64,000 nucleotides of DNA from Thermodesulfovibrionia bacterium (GCA_030694425.1 JAUXYI010000079.1:1-64000), one strand, 5' to 3'; counted from the stretch's first letter, positions 16,927 through 27,820 are shown. The notes: generated from the letters alone by a model not told the origin. A program made the numbers and translations.

Positions 16927-18681
16927 TCATTTCCCTATAAGATTATAATAATATAGTATGCTCTCTTTTGCGAAATCTCCTGAAAGTGTCTTTGTCAAAG
17001 ACATAAACAAATTTGGTATGGCAATGATTAATAAATTATCTCCCTCTACCAGATAATCTGTTACCGTACCCCTGATCCCGCCCAGGATAAATGTTTCATC
17101 CATCATTGCACCATCCCACCAGAGAGAGTAAGCCTCGGCTTTCTCATACCCCAGTCCGGGCACATTGGACAAATAAGGAATCTTTTTTATTACTATGACT
17201 TCCTGCCCCCTACCTGTTTTAACTATCATAATACGCCCTTTCACAAACCATTTCTCTTCAGGATTAACCAAAGAATAAGTCTTTTTTTCCAATGCAATGT
17301 CAGGCCTGCCGTAGGAGTTTTTACTCGTCCACACCAGTTTACTATCGCTATAAAGATTTAAATAACCATTATCGTCAAAGGCAAGCAGATACGGATGTCC
17401 GCTGTTTTGCCAATCAACATAAGTAAACCCATAGATATCTATTCCGTCGGGAAGTTTAAAGGGCATGTCTTGTTGATAACGTCCGTCTTTCCATATTCCC
17501 TTATTTACATGTCCTGTAAAGGTGTTATATGCCGTAAATGCCTGAATGAGTAAAACGTTGCCGGCAACCCTCATGGCATAAGGTAATTTATCCAGTATTT
17601 TCTTATACCCCTCTGAAGGATCGTATTCCAGAACAAATGAGCTCATTATATCATTGCTTTTCAGCGATGTAACAAATATTTCTGCCCTGCCGTTATTGTT
17701 AACATCTAACACATCAATAGAAAGGTGCATCTCATTGGGACTGCCTTTCAACGACCATATTTCCTGAGGTTCATTTTTATAACTATAAATCCGTATGGCG
17801 TTGCCATCGCTCACAATCAGCTCTTTTTCACCGTTACCATCAACATCGCCCATTGCAATAAATCTTCCTTTCGTAATGCCATAACTTCCCCATGGGAGTC
17901 CCTCTGTAGAAATTATGGGAATATATTTATCTTCGGATGTAAGTTCTTTGATTGCGTCTGACTCTGCTATCTTTTCTATTTCAGCAAATTGCCATGCATC
18001 TTCCGACCAGAAAAGTTTTACATTCAAAAACATTTTTTTATCTTTTACAGGCGTTGAAAGAAGAAGTACCGCTTCAGCGCCGGCATCCTTTGCCAGCTTA
18101 GATAATTCTTTTGGGTCATATGTCTTTGTATAAGACTCTATAAAATCAAACCGGCCTGAATTTTTCAAATAATTATAGAATACATCTGAGAGCGTCCATT
18201 CAGCTTTTTTATCCTGAAAAAAGGCAATTTTTACAGGCGAAGATGTAATTCTCACTATATCGTTAACCGCTGGACTCCCGCTGACAACCCTGCACAAATA
18301 TATTTCATGCACAACTTCGTCAATCTCAATCTTTCCAATAAATTCCTCTGATTTACCGATAGGTTCTTTTGTTACAGGATGATAAAATGGCTTGCCTTCT
18401 CTGAATACGGAAAACCGCGCGCCCTTTTTAAATTTCTTATCACTGCGAAGATTAACGACTATCCGATTCTCTTTAACCTCAGAAATTAATCCGCTTACAG
18501 GATAAAAATAAGATAATACAAAGTCTCTTGCTGCAGATACCGGATTGGAGTCCTCTTTTGCACTAACAACCATGCCGCTTGTCGGCTCCTGTCCGGAAGT
18601 TTCTCCTGCTTTCAATACACCACATACAATTATAGCCGCCGCCAAAAACCATATATTATAAAATTTATTAATATTCATCAT
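16927..18681 (-). CDS. Secreted FG-GAP/VCBS-repeat protein with FlgT-like N-terminal part
   Basis: 584 residues with an N-terminal signal peptide or anchor (IWFLAAAIIVCGVLKAG). Residues about 60-145 form a small beta domain (GLISEVKENRIVVNLRSDKK...GKPFYHP) resembling the C-terminal domain of FlgT-type and CsgG-associated periplasmic proteins. From about residue 265 there are calcium-type FG-GAP signatures, MGDVDGNGEKELIVSDG and VLDVNNNGRAEIFVTS, in a likely beta-propeller. Probably periplasmic or outer-membrane-associated. The role is unknown. It stands alone, flanked by repeats. Confidence 0.65.
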   Translation of the reverse strand: MMNINKFYNIWFLAAAIIVCGVLKAGETSGQEPTSGMVVSAKEDSNPVSAARDFVLSYFYPVSGLISEVKENRIVVNLRSDKKFKKGARFSVFREGKPFYHPVTKEPIGKSEEFIGKIEIDEVVHEIYLCRVVSGSPAVNDIVRITSSPVKIAFFQDKKAEWTLSDVFYNYLKNSGRFDFIESYTKTYDPKELSKLAKDAGAEAVLLLSTPVKDKKMFLNVKLFWSEDAWQFAEIEKIAESDAIKELTSEDKYIPIISTEGLPWGSYGITKGRFIAMGDVDGNGEKELIVSDGNAIRIYSYKNEPQEIWSLKGSPNEMHLSIDVLDVNNNGRAEIFVTSLKSNDIMSSFVLEYDPSEGYKKILDKLPYAMRVAGNVLLIQAFTAYNTFTGHVNKGIWKDGRYQQDMPFKLPDGIDIYGFTYVDWQNSGHPYLLAFDDNGYLNLYSDSKLVWTSKNSYGRPDIALEKKTYSLVNPEEKWFVKGRIMIVKTGRGQEVIVIKKIPYLSNVPGLGYEKAEAYSLWWDGAMMDETFILGGIRGTVTDYLVEGDNLLIIAIPNLFMSLTKTLSGDFAKESILYYYNLIGK

Positions 18682-18792
18682 TTTTTAAGATAGTCCTTTA
18701 ATTAAAATGAGTTTAATAGTATAACTTATTTTTTATTTATTTTTTAAATTTACCTTAAAAATCTAAAACAGATGTAGAAAACTTGTAAATTA

Positions 18793-18919
18793 ATAATGAG
18801 TTCATTGGTAAAGCCTCATAAGCAGTCATTCCTGCGAAAGCAGGAATCCAGAAAAACAAAAGAAAATACTGGATTCCCGCTTAAGGACTGCGGGAATGAC
18901 GGAAAAAGCAATGTACTCT
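18793..18919. repeat. Dispersed palindromic repeat, copy B (inverted)
   Basis: Inverse copy of the element at 1-149, with the compact CCTGCGAAAGCAGG hairpin in place of the longer loop of copy A, plus the TGGATTCCCGC...GCGGGAATGAC half. It occupies most of the 350-base gap between the FG-GAP protein and mlaD. The ORF over it is not a gene. Confidence 0.85.
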
Positions 18920-19031
18920 TACTTATGGTCTTCTTAGTAATATAATTAAAAACGGGTAACACGATGAATTTCTTGTGATAAGAAGCTAATTTGAATATAA
19001 GGAACAAAATTAACGCTGAACTATCAAATAA

Positions 19032-20441
19032 TTATTTTGTAAGTTTTGGCGCCACCCCAAAAATATATTTGAAATCTTCATCCTCAAATTCTAACCCGCC
19101 GCCGACATATATTCCCCTGCGGCTGCCGTTCAGGAGATTATCAATACCGCCGCTGATAAAGATGTGCTTAAAAATTCTATAGTCGAAGCCTATTTTTACA
19201 TGGGCTTTTTCGGCCCTTGCCTCCTCAGCACTGAAATCCCATGCGTTAAAGCTAACTTTAGCTTTATCATTAGCCAGAAAATAATCTGCTCCGAGACCAA
19301 AGGTGTTTTCTATCATTCCTATCCTGAGGACATAATCCTCAAAGCGTTTTGCAAACTGGGCTGTAAATTTAATTTTTCTTTTCGTCTCTTCTTTTGTGGT
19401 TTTCACGCCATTAATCACGGTATCTGTAATTTCAACTGAGCCCATAGGGTCGGTCACGACTCCGAGTATATAATATTTATCACTACGAGGCTGGAGGGTC
19501 AGATTAAAATATCCTTTCGAGTTACCTTCCTTAGTCAGGTATTCCGAGCGGAACTCCATAAATGTTTTCATTCTTTCAATGGTGTCAAATGTTTTACCCG
19601 CTCCCTCTGCCACCTTATTAAAGGAATCATAAAGATTATCCTCTTTCAAAAGCTTACCTATTGTGCCCTCGCCTTTTTCTATTTTCTGGGCAATATTACT
19701 GGCTGATTTTGAGACCTCCTTAATATTCTCCATACTATCTTTAAATGCATACCTGTTCTCTTCTATTACTTCCTTCAGATCATTTGCCACTCTGCTCAGG
19801 TCGTCTACAATCTTTGGCCCCTTGTCGCCAAGTGAGTTCGAGAGCTTTTCAAGCCTGGCAAGAATATTGCGCAGAGGTTCTCTATTTTCTTTTACTATCT
19901 CATTAACATTCTCTGTTATTGCCTTGAGATTATGAATGGCTTCTTTTAGCGATTTCTTTTCAGACTCTCCAAATATGCTCTGAATGGTCTCTGCTAAATC
20001 GCTTATATAAGTAGCTGCTGATGTAAGCTCGTTTGCAAGTTGATCAATATCAAGAGCAGGCTTTGTTTTTTTTATGCTGTCTCCTTCCTGAAGAAGAGCG
20101 TGCGCAGGGGTTCCTGACCAGAGTACAAGATTTTTATCCCCCAAAAAACCTGCCACTTTTAGTGACGCCTCTGCATCTTCGTATATTTTTACATCCGGCT
20201 CCATTAAGAGTGTAAGCTCTGCCTTGCCATTTTTAAGCGCAATCTTTTCAACTATTCCGGCATCAACACCTGCTATCTTAACCCTTGATTTTATATCAAG
20301 CCCGCTTATGTCATCAAAAACCACATAAAGTCTGTATCCCTTCTTCAAGGTAATACCCAGACCGCCCACCTTAAAAGTCATATAAGATAAAGTAAGTATT
20401 ACAATTATGGCGAAAACCCCTACTTTAAGTTCAGTCTTCAT
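19032..20441 (-). CDS. mlaD: MCE-family lipid transport protein (MlaD-like) with long C-terminal domain
   Basis: 469 residues, far longer than E. coli MlaD (about 180). One N-terminal membrane anchor (VGVFAIIVILTLSYMTF), an MCE domain (YRLYVVFDDISGLDIKSRVK...VDAGIVEKI) and a long helical region (about 130-270) are followed by about 180 residues of alternating beta strands (YFNLTLQPRSDKYYILGV ... GIYVGGGLEFEDEDFKYIFG) resembling an outer-membrane porin-like or barrel-associated part. Such long MCE proteins may span the periplasm. It is the last gene of an mlaE-mlaF-mlaD operon. Confidence 0.85.
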   Translation of the reverse strand: MKTELKVGVFAIIVILTLSYMTFKVGGLGITLKKGYRLYVVFDDISGLDIKSRVKIAGVDAGIVEKIALKNGKAELTLLMEPDVKIYEDAEASLKVAGFLGDKNLVLWSGTPAHALLQEGDSIKKTKPALDIDQLANELTSAATYISDLAETIQSIFGESEKKSLKEAIHNLKAITENVNEIVKENREPLRNILARLEKLSNSLGDKGPKIVDDLSRVANDLKEVIEENRYAFKDSMENIKEVSKSASNIAQKIEKGEGTIGKLLKEDNLYDSFNKVAEGAGKTFDTIERMKTFMEFRSEYLTKEGNSKGYFNLTLQPRSDKYYILGVVTDPMGSVEITDTVINGVKTTKEETKRKIKFTAQFAKRFEDYVLRIGMIENTFGLGADYFLANDKAKVSFNAWDFSAEEARAEKAHVKIGFDYRIFKHIFISGGIDNLLNGSRRGIYVGGGLEFEDEDFKYIFGVAPKLTK

Positions 20442-20444
20442 ATC

Positions 20445-21197
20445 TTATCTTCCCTCGACTTTTATAGGACCCGATGCGCTCCCTGTAATAAACTGCCTTA
20501 TAACCGGATCTGATGTATTCCTAACCTCATCAGGAGTTCCTACGCCAACAATAACACCATTATAAAGCATCGCTATTCTATCTGCAATTTTATATGCGCT
20601 CTTCATGTCATGTGTAATAGCAACTGACGTAATATTTAATGTTATCCTCATATTTATTATGAGGTCATTAATGGCATCAGCCAGGATAGGGTCAAGTCCT
20701 GTAGTGGGTTCATCATAAAGAAGTATTTCGGGCTCCATGGCTATAGCCCTTGCAAGCCCAACCCTTTTGCGCATGCCGCCCGATAGTTCTGACGGCATAA
20801 GATTCTCCACATTAACAAGTCCTACCATCTTGAGTTTTTTAATTGCAATCTCTTTTATCTCTTCATCATGCATGTGTGTATGCTGTCTTAATCCAAACCC
20901 AACATTTTCCCACACACCCATGGAATCAAACAGCGCTGCCGACTGGAAAAGCATGCCGAATCTCTTTCTAACCTCATTTAATTCTTCCTCGCTAAGTTTT
21001 GATATATCACTATTATCTATCATCACTGTGCCCTTATCCGGCTTTAGAAGCCCTATTATGTGTTTCAGTATAACGCTCTTGCCCGAACCGCTGCCTCCTA
21101 TGACAACGACGCTTTCTCCTTTATTTATCTTCAGGTTTAGACCCCTTAACACATAATTTTTACCGAAAGATTTATGAATATCTATCAGTTCAATCAT
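20445..21197 (-). CDS. mlaF: Mla/Ttg2-type ABC transporter ATPase
   Basis: 250 residues. Walker A GGSGSGKSV, the signature LSGGMRKRVGLARA, and Walker B EILLYDEPTTGLDP are intact, with the switch histidine in AITHDM. The RVGLARA form of the signature and the LLYDEPTTGLDPI block are characteristic of MlaF/Ttg2A. It powers phospholipid movement between inner and outer membranes with MlaE and the MCE protein; spacing to mlaD is three bases and it overlaps mlaE by four. Confidence 0.92.
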   Translation of the reverse strand: MIELIDIHKSFGKNYVLRGLNLKINKGESVVVIGGSGSGKSVILKHIIGLLKPDKGTVMIDNSDISKLSEEELNEVRKRFGMLFQSAALFDSMGVWENVGFGLRQHTHMHDEEIKEIAIKKLKMVGLVNVENLMPSELSGGMRKRVGLARAIAMEPEILLYDEPTTGLDPILADAINDLIINMRITLNITSVAITHDMKSAYKIADRIAMLYNGVIVGVGTPDEVRNTSDPVIRQFITGSASGPIKVEGR

Positions 21198-21970
21198 TCA
21201 AATAACCATGCTGATAAAAAGTAGTCTGAGATAAGAATCGTCATGAACGAAAGAACCACAGCGCCGGTTGTTGCCTTTCCAACACCTTCAGCGCCGCCTT
21301 CGGTATAGAAACCCCTATAACAACTTACGAGTGAAAGGGCAGCGCCAAAGAAACATGCCTTTATAAGTCCGTTATATATATCCTGCGTTTCCAGATAATC
21401 CCATGTCATCCTCATATATGTTGTGACATTTGCTTTAAGAATTATTACAGTAACAAAATACCCGCCCAATATCCCAACTATATCGGATACTATTACAAGG
21501 GCAGGAAGCATAATCAAACTCGCGAGGAATCTCGGAATAATAAGGTATTTTATTGGATTTATAGCAAGTGTCTCTAATGCGTCAATCTGCTCTGTAACCC
21601 TCATTGTACCCAGTTCAGCAGCCATTGCAGCTCCGGCACGGCCGGCAACTATAAGCGCTGTGAGCACCGGACCGAGTTCTCTTGTCATTGAAAGGGCCAC
21701 AACAGAGCCCACAAGTCCCTCTGCGCCAAACCGCTTAAACCCGGTGTAACTCTGAAGCGCAAGAACCATGCCGGTAAACACCGCTGTTATCAAAACAACC
21801 GGAAGTGATTTAACGCCTATCTCCAGCATTTGCTTGATAGTATGTTTTATTTCAAATGGCGGCCTTACAAATAATTTTAAAATGGAATAAAAAAGCATTA
21901 TAATGCGTCCTATTTCCTCAATAGGCTTTCTTGCAACTGTCCCTATGTACTCAATAAGCTTAACAAACAT
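21194..21970 (-). CDS. mlaE: MlaE-type ABC transporter permease
   Basis: 258 residues with five to six membrane segments. The family blocks are visible: LPVVLITAVFTGMVLALQ near residue 60, ELGPVLTALIVAGRAGAAMAAELGTMRVTEQIDAL in the centre, and CYRGFYTEGGAEGVGKATTGAVV near the end. It is the membrane component of the outer-membrane lipid asymmetry transporter and heads the mlaEFD operon. It overlaps mlaF by four bases. Confidence 0.94.
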   Translation of the reverse strand: MFVKLIEYIGTVARKPIEEIGRIIMLFYSILKLFVRPPFEIKHTIKQMLEIGVKSLPVVLITAVFTGMVLALQSYTGFKRFGAEGLVGSVVALSMTRELGPVLTALIVAGRAGAAMAAELGTMRVTEQIDALETLAINPIKYLIIPRFLASLIMLPALVIVSDIVGILGGYFVTVIILKANVTTYMRMTWDYLETQDIYNGLIKACFFGAALSLVSCYRGFYTEGGAEGVGKATTGAVVLSFMTILISDYFLSAWLFE

Positions 21971-22075
21971 TCCTATTCCATCCTTTAGATTCTTAGTAAA
22001 TAATTATACGATATTATCGGAGATTTTGTAAGAAAATATTTGCACAAACCTTTATTTTCAGGCATACCTTCGGAA

Positions 22076-23215
22076 CTAATAAAACAATGCAAATCTTCGC
22101 ATCCTCACATTTGTTAAAATGCCCAATGCAATGAAATTTGAAAGAAGGGCAGTGCCGCCGTAACTGATAAAAGGCAGGGGGACGCCTACAACAGGCACCA
22201 TGCCGAGCGTCATCCCGATATTAATAATAAAGTAAAAAGAGAACATAAATGTTACGCCCATGGCAAGGAAACTCCCTGTCAAGTCCCGCGCCCTTCTCGC
22301 AGTATCAAACCCTCTCAGAACAATGAAGAGATACATGATAAACAAAACAATGCTGCCTGCAAAGCCCCATTCTTCTGCAAATACCGGAAAAATGAAATCC
22401 GTATGCCTTTCAGGCAAAAATCTCAGAGCTCCCTGCGTTCCTTTAAGATACCCTTTCCCAAAAAATCCTCCTGAACCTATAGAGACCTTTGATTGATTTA
22501 TGTTATAGCCCACACCACGCGGGTCAACATTCGGATTTACAAATGCCACGATTCTATTTTTTTGATATTCTTTCAATCCTCCCCACAGGACATTGCCGAC
22601 AAAAGGCACAGATATAAGCCCGATGATAATTGTCATTACAACAATTTTTTTTCTCACGCCTGCTGTCATAATCATTGAGACAAAAACAAACAGCAATATC
22701 ATGACCGTCCCTAAGTTAGGCTGCTTCAAAATTAAAACCGCAGGGATTATAAAAAAGATAAAACCCATCTTTAGAAGGTCTTTTAAGCCAAGGATTGCCT
22801 CCTGCTTCATATCCGAGAGATAACGAGAGAATGCCATAATAAAAAAAATCTTAAAAAACTCCGAGGGCTGAAATGACAGAAAACCTAAATCCAACCATCT
22901 CTGCGCCCCTAAACCCCTTCTTCCCGCCATAAGCACAATAATCAGAAGGACAATACCAAATCCGAAAAAAATATAACCTGACCTGGCAATCCACCTGTAA
23001 TCAATGCTTACAATAAGAAAAAAACAGATTAAACTTATGCCTATCCAGTAAAATTGCTTCAGATAAAAAGACTGCTGTTCAACATCAACTACCGGTCTCG
23101 TAGCGCTGTAAATCGTCATTACCCCGATTAGAGACAAGACAAGCGCAACAAACAACAGGCTCCAGTCAAAATTCTTTAAAATTCTTCTGTCTACCATAAA
23201 AAATGCAAAATTCAA
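22076..23215 (-). CDS. rodA: Rod-shape peptidoglycan glycosyltransferase RodA
   Basis: 379 residues with about ten membrane segments, SEDS family. Typical blocks are GRRGLGAQRWLDLGFLSFQPSEFFKI, LKQPNLGTVMIL (with the catalytic Asp position represented in the loop after it) and PVVGVPLPFISYGGTALLSNF. With MrdA (PBP2) it polymerises lateral-wall peptidoglycan. It lies 38 bases downstream of mrdA, with a short AT-rich repeat between them. Confidence 0.94.
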   Translation of the reverse strand: MNFAFFMVDRRILKNFDWSLLFVALVLSLIGVMTIYSATRPVVDVEQQSFYLKQFYWIGISLICFFLIVSIDYRWIARSGYIFFGFGIVLLIIVLMAGRRGLGAQRWLDLGFLSFQPSEFFKIFFIMAFSRYLSDMKQEAILGLKDLLKMGFIFFIIPAVLILKQPNLGTVMILLFVFVSMIMTAGVRKKIVVMTIIIGLISVPFVGNVLWGGLKEYQKNRIVAFVNPNVDPRGVGYNINQSKVSIGSGGFFGKGYLKGTQGALRFLPERHTDFIFPVFAEEWGFAGSIVLFIMYLFIVLRGFDTARRARDLTGSFLAMGVTFMFSFYFIINIGMTLGMVPVVGVPLPFISYGGTALLSNFIALGILTNVRMRRFALFY

Positions 23216-23310
23216 AATGTAAAACTCAAAATTAAGGAATTTTTTATTCTAATCAAAAATCTTCTTCCACAATTTTGATTTTTGATATTTGATTTTTTAA
23301 TTTTCTACCC
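23205..23310. repeat. AT-rich repeat (CAAAATTCAAAATG...TTTTGATTTTTGATATTTG), copy 1
   Basis: The order CAAAATTCAAAATG(T)AAAA, then AATTAAGGAATTT, then CACAATTTTGATTTTTG and ATATTTGATTTTT is repeated at 55028-55112. Here it covers the mrdA-rodA junction and encodes the end of MrdA. A looser relative is at 28380-28470. Confidence 0.75.
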
Positions 23311-25100
23311 TTAAACCCTTGTCCACTTGTCTCCTCAGGCGACTCGCCAAGGCGAGAACCCTTTTCATCCTCTATTTTCTCTTTAAAATATGCCTCTATT
23401 ACCCTTTTCGCTATAGGCGCAGCAGTTGCGCCGCCATGACCGCCGTGCTCAACAAAAACTGCGACTGCTATCTGGGGATTTTCTACAGGGGCAAAAGCTA
23501 CAAACCATGCATGATCCTTAAAATTTCTTGATGCCCTGTCTCCGCCTACTACCTGTGCTGTGCCTGTTTTACCCCCGATGCTTACAATGTTAGAGCGTGC
23601 TGCATGTCCTGTGCCGCCATTCTCTGAGACAACACCAACAAGTGCACTTTTTACTAAATTCAATGTATCAGGTTTTATCTCAACTACTTTATCTAAATAA
23701 TCATGCTCTGAATCTTTTAATATATGCGGCTTATAAAGTTTGCCTCCGTTAGAAACAGCCGCTATAAGCCTTGCCATCTGGTGCGGGGTAGCAGAAACAT
23801 ACCCCTGGCCAATAGCAGTATTAAGTGTCTCTCCCGTAAACCATCGTTGTTTTAATGTGCGGAGTTTCCACAAAGTAGAAGGCACAATCCCTGATTTCTC
23901 GCCATCCAGTTCTATCCCTGTAGGTTTGCCAAGCCCTAAGGCTGATGCATATTCTGCAATTTTGTCAGTGCCGACTTTCCTGCCTGTTTCATAAAAATAA
24001 ACATCGCATGACTCAACAATCGCCCTGTGAAGACGGACAGTTCCGTGTCCCTTTTCCCTCCAGCATTTAAATAATCTGCCCACAAATATCCCGCCGCTGC
24101 AATGCGCTGTTGTTTCTTCTGTTATAGCGCCTTCTTCAAGGGCTGCAATAGCAGTAACAATCTTAAAAGTTGAGCCGGGTGGATACTGGCTCTGTATTGC
24201 CCTGTTTAAAAGCGGCTTTTGGGAATCATTGATAATATTTTCCCAGTCTGTATAATTTATCCCCTTTGCAAACAGATTGGGGTCAAAAGAAGGACTGCTT
24301 GCCATAGCCAAAATCTCACCAGTATTCGGGTCAATGGCTACCACTGCGCCTGTCTTATCACCAAGCGCATATTCAGCCTCTGCCTGAACCGTCCTGTCAA
24401 TGGTAAGCCTGATGTCTTCACCATTGATGTGCGGCTGCATCCCTATAAGCTTTGTTACCCTGCCAACAGCATCAACCTCAATAATTTTTTTGCCTGCAAC
24501 ACCCCTTAAAATTTTATCGTAGATTCCCTCAGCGCCCATCTGACCTATGAACGCCTCTTTGGGGACATCACTATAATCAGGGTCTTTTGCCTGATTAAGA
24601 GTAAGGCGGCCAAGATATCCTATAACATGACTGGCAAGCCGGCCGTAAAGATATTCTCTGGAAACCACCACATCCACCTGCAACCATGGAAAATCAATCT
24701 TATGTGCCTCAATCCTTGCAACTTCTTCAAGCGACAGATTCTGCTTAAGTTTAACAACAGGCTCAAATGGATTTGACGATGCCCTTTTAAGCCTGTTCTT
24801 AATTTCCTCGGGGTTAAGCCCTAAAAGCCTGCCAAGCTCTGACAATGTTTCGGAATCCTTAGGCAGGTCTTCTTTGACTACTGATATATCAAAGGTAGGG
24901 ATATTCCTTACAAGGGCATTATCATTTCTATCATAGATTATTCCACGAGGCGCCGGTATCTCTATTGCCCTCAGCCTGTTGCGTTCAGCAATTTTTTTAT
25001 ATTCTCCGCCTTTTATTACCTGCAGATACCACAGTCTGAGGAGAAATACAGCAAATATAGCAATTACAATATATGCGCCTGTTAAAATTCTTCTTTCCAT
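23253..25100 (-). CDS. mrdA: Penicillin-binding protein 2 (MrdA)
   Basis: 615 residues. N-terminal anchor (GAYIVIAIFAVFLLRLWYLQ), pedestal domain, and transpeptidase domain with SxxK in YPPGSTFKIV, SxN-equivalent SCD in VESCDVYFYE, and KTG in GGKTGTAQV. The last roughly 20 residues (LKNQISKIKIVEEDF) are encoded by an AT-rich intergenic repeat of the TTTTGATTTTTGATATTTG type, so the C-terminus was probably replaced or extended by the repeat. Partner of RodA in the elongasome. Confidence 0.94.
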   Translation of the reverse strand: MERRILTGAYIVIAIFAVFLLRLWYLQVIKGGEYKKIAERNRLRAIEIPAPRGIIYDRNDNALVRNIPTFDISVVKEDLPKDSETLSELGRLLGLNPEEIKNRLKRASSNPFEPVVKLKQNLSLEEVARIEAHKIDFPWLQVDVVVSREYLYGRLASHVIGYLGRLTLNQAKDPDYSDVPKEAFIGQMGAEGIYDKILRGVAGKKIIEVDAVGRVTKLIGMQPHINGEDIRLTIDRTVQAEAEYALGDKTGAVVAIDPNTGEILAMASSPSFDPNLFAKGINYTDWENIINDSQKPLLNRAIQSQYPPGSTFKIVTAIAALEEGAITEETTAHCSGGIFVGRLFKCWREKGHGTVRLHRAIVESCDVYFYETGRKVGTDKIAEYASALGLGKPTGIELDGEKSGIVPSTLWKLRTLKQRWFTGETLNTAIGQGYVSATPHQMARLIAAVSNGGKLYKPHILKDSEHDYLDKVVEIKPDTLNLVKSALVGVVSENGGTGHAARSNIVSIGGKTGTAQVVGGDRASRNFKDHAWFVAFAPVENPQIAVAVFVEHGGHGGATAAPIAKRVIEAYFKEKIEDEKGSRLGESPEETSGQGFKGRKLKNQISKIKIVEEDF

Positions 25101-25129
25101 TTAAGTAATCAATACTCTGTACAGCGAGC

Positions 25130-25260
25130 AAGTTGTCAGATATTTACATTGTGTCATTCCCATGAAAGTAGGAATCCATGGTTCGACCGGCTCACCCTGA
25201 CACCATTGTCACCCTGACACCATTGTCACCCTGAGCTTGTCGAAGGGCCGCATTCCAACT
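25130..25260. repeat. Repeat-filled gap between mreD and mrdA
   Basis: The 312-base gap contains a TCATTCCCATGAAAGTAGGAATCC hairpin and then three near-tandem copies of CACCCTGACACCATTGT or its variant ending in CACCCTGAGCTTGTCGAAGG. No gene is visible. The repeat separates two halves of what is usually one mre/mrd operon. Confidence 0.65.
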
Positions 25261-25412
25261 ATATATAATAATGATTTTTCTTAAAAAATGTCTTGCTGGA
25301 ATAAAAACGGGAAGTCAAAAAAAATAAAAAATCAGTTAGAATGAATTTTTTATTAATGACAAAGAGATTAAAAGAGGAAATTAAGATTATTTTCGATTAA
25401 ATCAGATTTTTC

Positions 25413-25889
25413 TTATTTAAACGATAACACATTATCTCTTTCAGGATTTAACACAGAATAAAATAGCAGACTAATCAATGTCGTATAGATAACCTGTATA
25501 ATTGAAGTCTTTAACGACATGTTCACAAAGGATATATTCGTAAAAGTCTCAAGGCATACATAAACCAGAAAAATATCAATTATGGAAAAAACAACTATCA
25601 TCACTGTATTTATAATAACATTCCATTGGAATACCTTTTGTCTGACTGATGCAACAACATAACCTGTAAATGCCTTGCTGATTATATTGGGGCCAAGGAT
25701 AAAACCACTTGCAAAATCAATCATCAAGCCTGTCAATGCCCCATATGCCATCCCTTTTAACTGTCCGTATCTAAGCGAATAAGAAAATACGAGAATAAAC
25801 ACAAAATCAGGCTTTGTGCCTTTAAATAATACGGCTTGAACAGACAAAGCCAGTATAGCAATAAAAAAATAAAGCGAAAATGCTTTCAT
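25413..25889 (-). CDS. mreD: Rod shape-determining protein MreD
   Basis: 158 residues, five membrane segments, typical MreD length. The loop with KPDFVFILVFSYSLRYGQLKG and the following GLMIDFASGFILGPN block fit MreD. It is an inner-membrane elongasome subunit. It overlaps mreC by four bases (ATGA) and follows mreB-mreC in the usual order. Confidence 0.88.
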   Translation of the reverse strand: MKAFSLYFFIAILALSVQAVLFKGTKPDFVFILVFSYSLRYGQLKGMAYGALTGLMIDFASGFILGPNIISKAFTGYVVASVRQKVFQWNVIINTVMIVVFSIIDIFLVYVCLETFTNISFVNMSLKTSIIQVIYTTLISLLFYSVLNPERDNVLSFK

Positions 25890-26686
25890 CGCCTTAGTAT
25901 CGCAACCTCTTCCATGGTTTTAAAATTCTCTACAGGTTCTACCTCAATCACCTGAAAAAACTCTCCGTCCTTCTTCCCGGTGTCTGTAACATGCCCTATT
26001 TCAAGCCCCTCAGGATATATGCCGTCAAGTCCTGATGTTATTACTACGTCATCAACCTCAACCTCTGCATCCTGAGACACATATCTTAGATAACATTTGC
26101 CATTACCGCTTCCCTCAAGGATACCTTCAGCCCTTGACGACTGAATCCTTGCAGCAACTGAAGAGTTTACATCCGTAATGAGAAGTATAGCAGCGCTGTC
26201 ATTAAAAACTCTGTAAATCCTGCCAACGACACCTAAGGATGTGACTGCAACCATATCCTTAGCAACACGGTCAGCCTTTCCCTTGTTTATCCACAGGATA
26301 TGAAACCAGTTAGTCGGGTCTCTTGCAAAAACATCTGCTGATGTAATGTAGTCAGTTCTTTGAGGTTTTAATTCAAGAAGTGTCCTGAGTCTTTCATTTT
26401 CATGTTTAGCCTCTATACATTGGTTTTTCTCCTGTTCCACTTTTTTAATCCGTTCATTCAGCCTCCTGTGCTCGTCTGCATTACAACCGAACAAAATATA
26501 ATCCATATAAAAATTCTTAATGCCCCTGATAGTTGTGGAAATCCCCTGCCCTATGATTTTGAACGGATAATTGAGGAAAGCAAAACCGGAGGCATTAAAA
26601 CCACCTCGCATTGTTTGATATGTCAGGGCTGCAAAAATTAAAAGAATAAAAGTTATAAATATAAAAAATTTCTTTTTCAGAAACAT
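25886..26686 (-). CDS. mreC: Rod shape-determining protein MreC
   Basis: 266 residues. A single N-terminal membrane segment (FIFITFILLIFAALTYQ) leads to a coiled coil (about 70-100, RIKKVEQEKNQCIEAKHENERL) and a double beta-barrel periplasmic domain (DVFARDPTNWFH, VVGRIYRVFNDSAAILLITD, GSGNGKCYLRYV). It scaffolds PBP2/RodA with MreB and MreD. It lies 60 bases after mreB. Confidence 0.92.
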   Translation of the reverse strand: MFLKKKFFIFITFILLIFAALTYQTMRGGFNASGFAFLNYPFKIIGQGISTTIRGIKNFYMDYILFGCNADEHRRLNERIKKVEQEKNQCIEAKHENERLRTLLELKPQRTDYITSADVFARDPTNWFHILWINKGKADRVAKDMVAVTSLGVVGRIYRVFNDSAAILLITDVNSSVAARIQSSRAEGILEGSGNGKCYLRYVSQDAEVEVDDVVITSGLDGIYPEGLEIGHVTDTGKKDGEFFQVIEVEPVENFKTMEEVAILRR

Positions 26687-26745
26687 TGATGATATTAAGT
26701 TCTTGAAAGGTTATTCAGCAAGTCTGCGACCCATAAGGTAGAGAA

Positions 26746-27771
<1,026 letters not shown>

Positions 27772-27820
27772 TTATATTCCCCCTTTTTAATTAAGCGAAA
27801 AGCAAAAAAATTTTGGAAAT

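Noticed and set aside
25101-25412. Replication origin or regulatory island between mreD and mrdA
   Set aside because: No DnaA boxes or AT-rich unwinding pattern beyond the general background; the repeats there belong to dispersed families.
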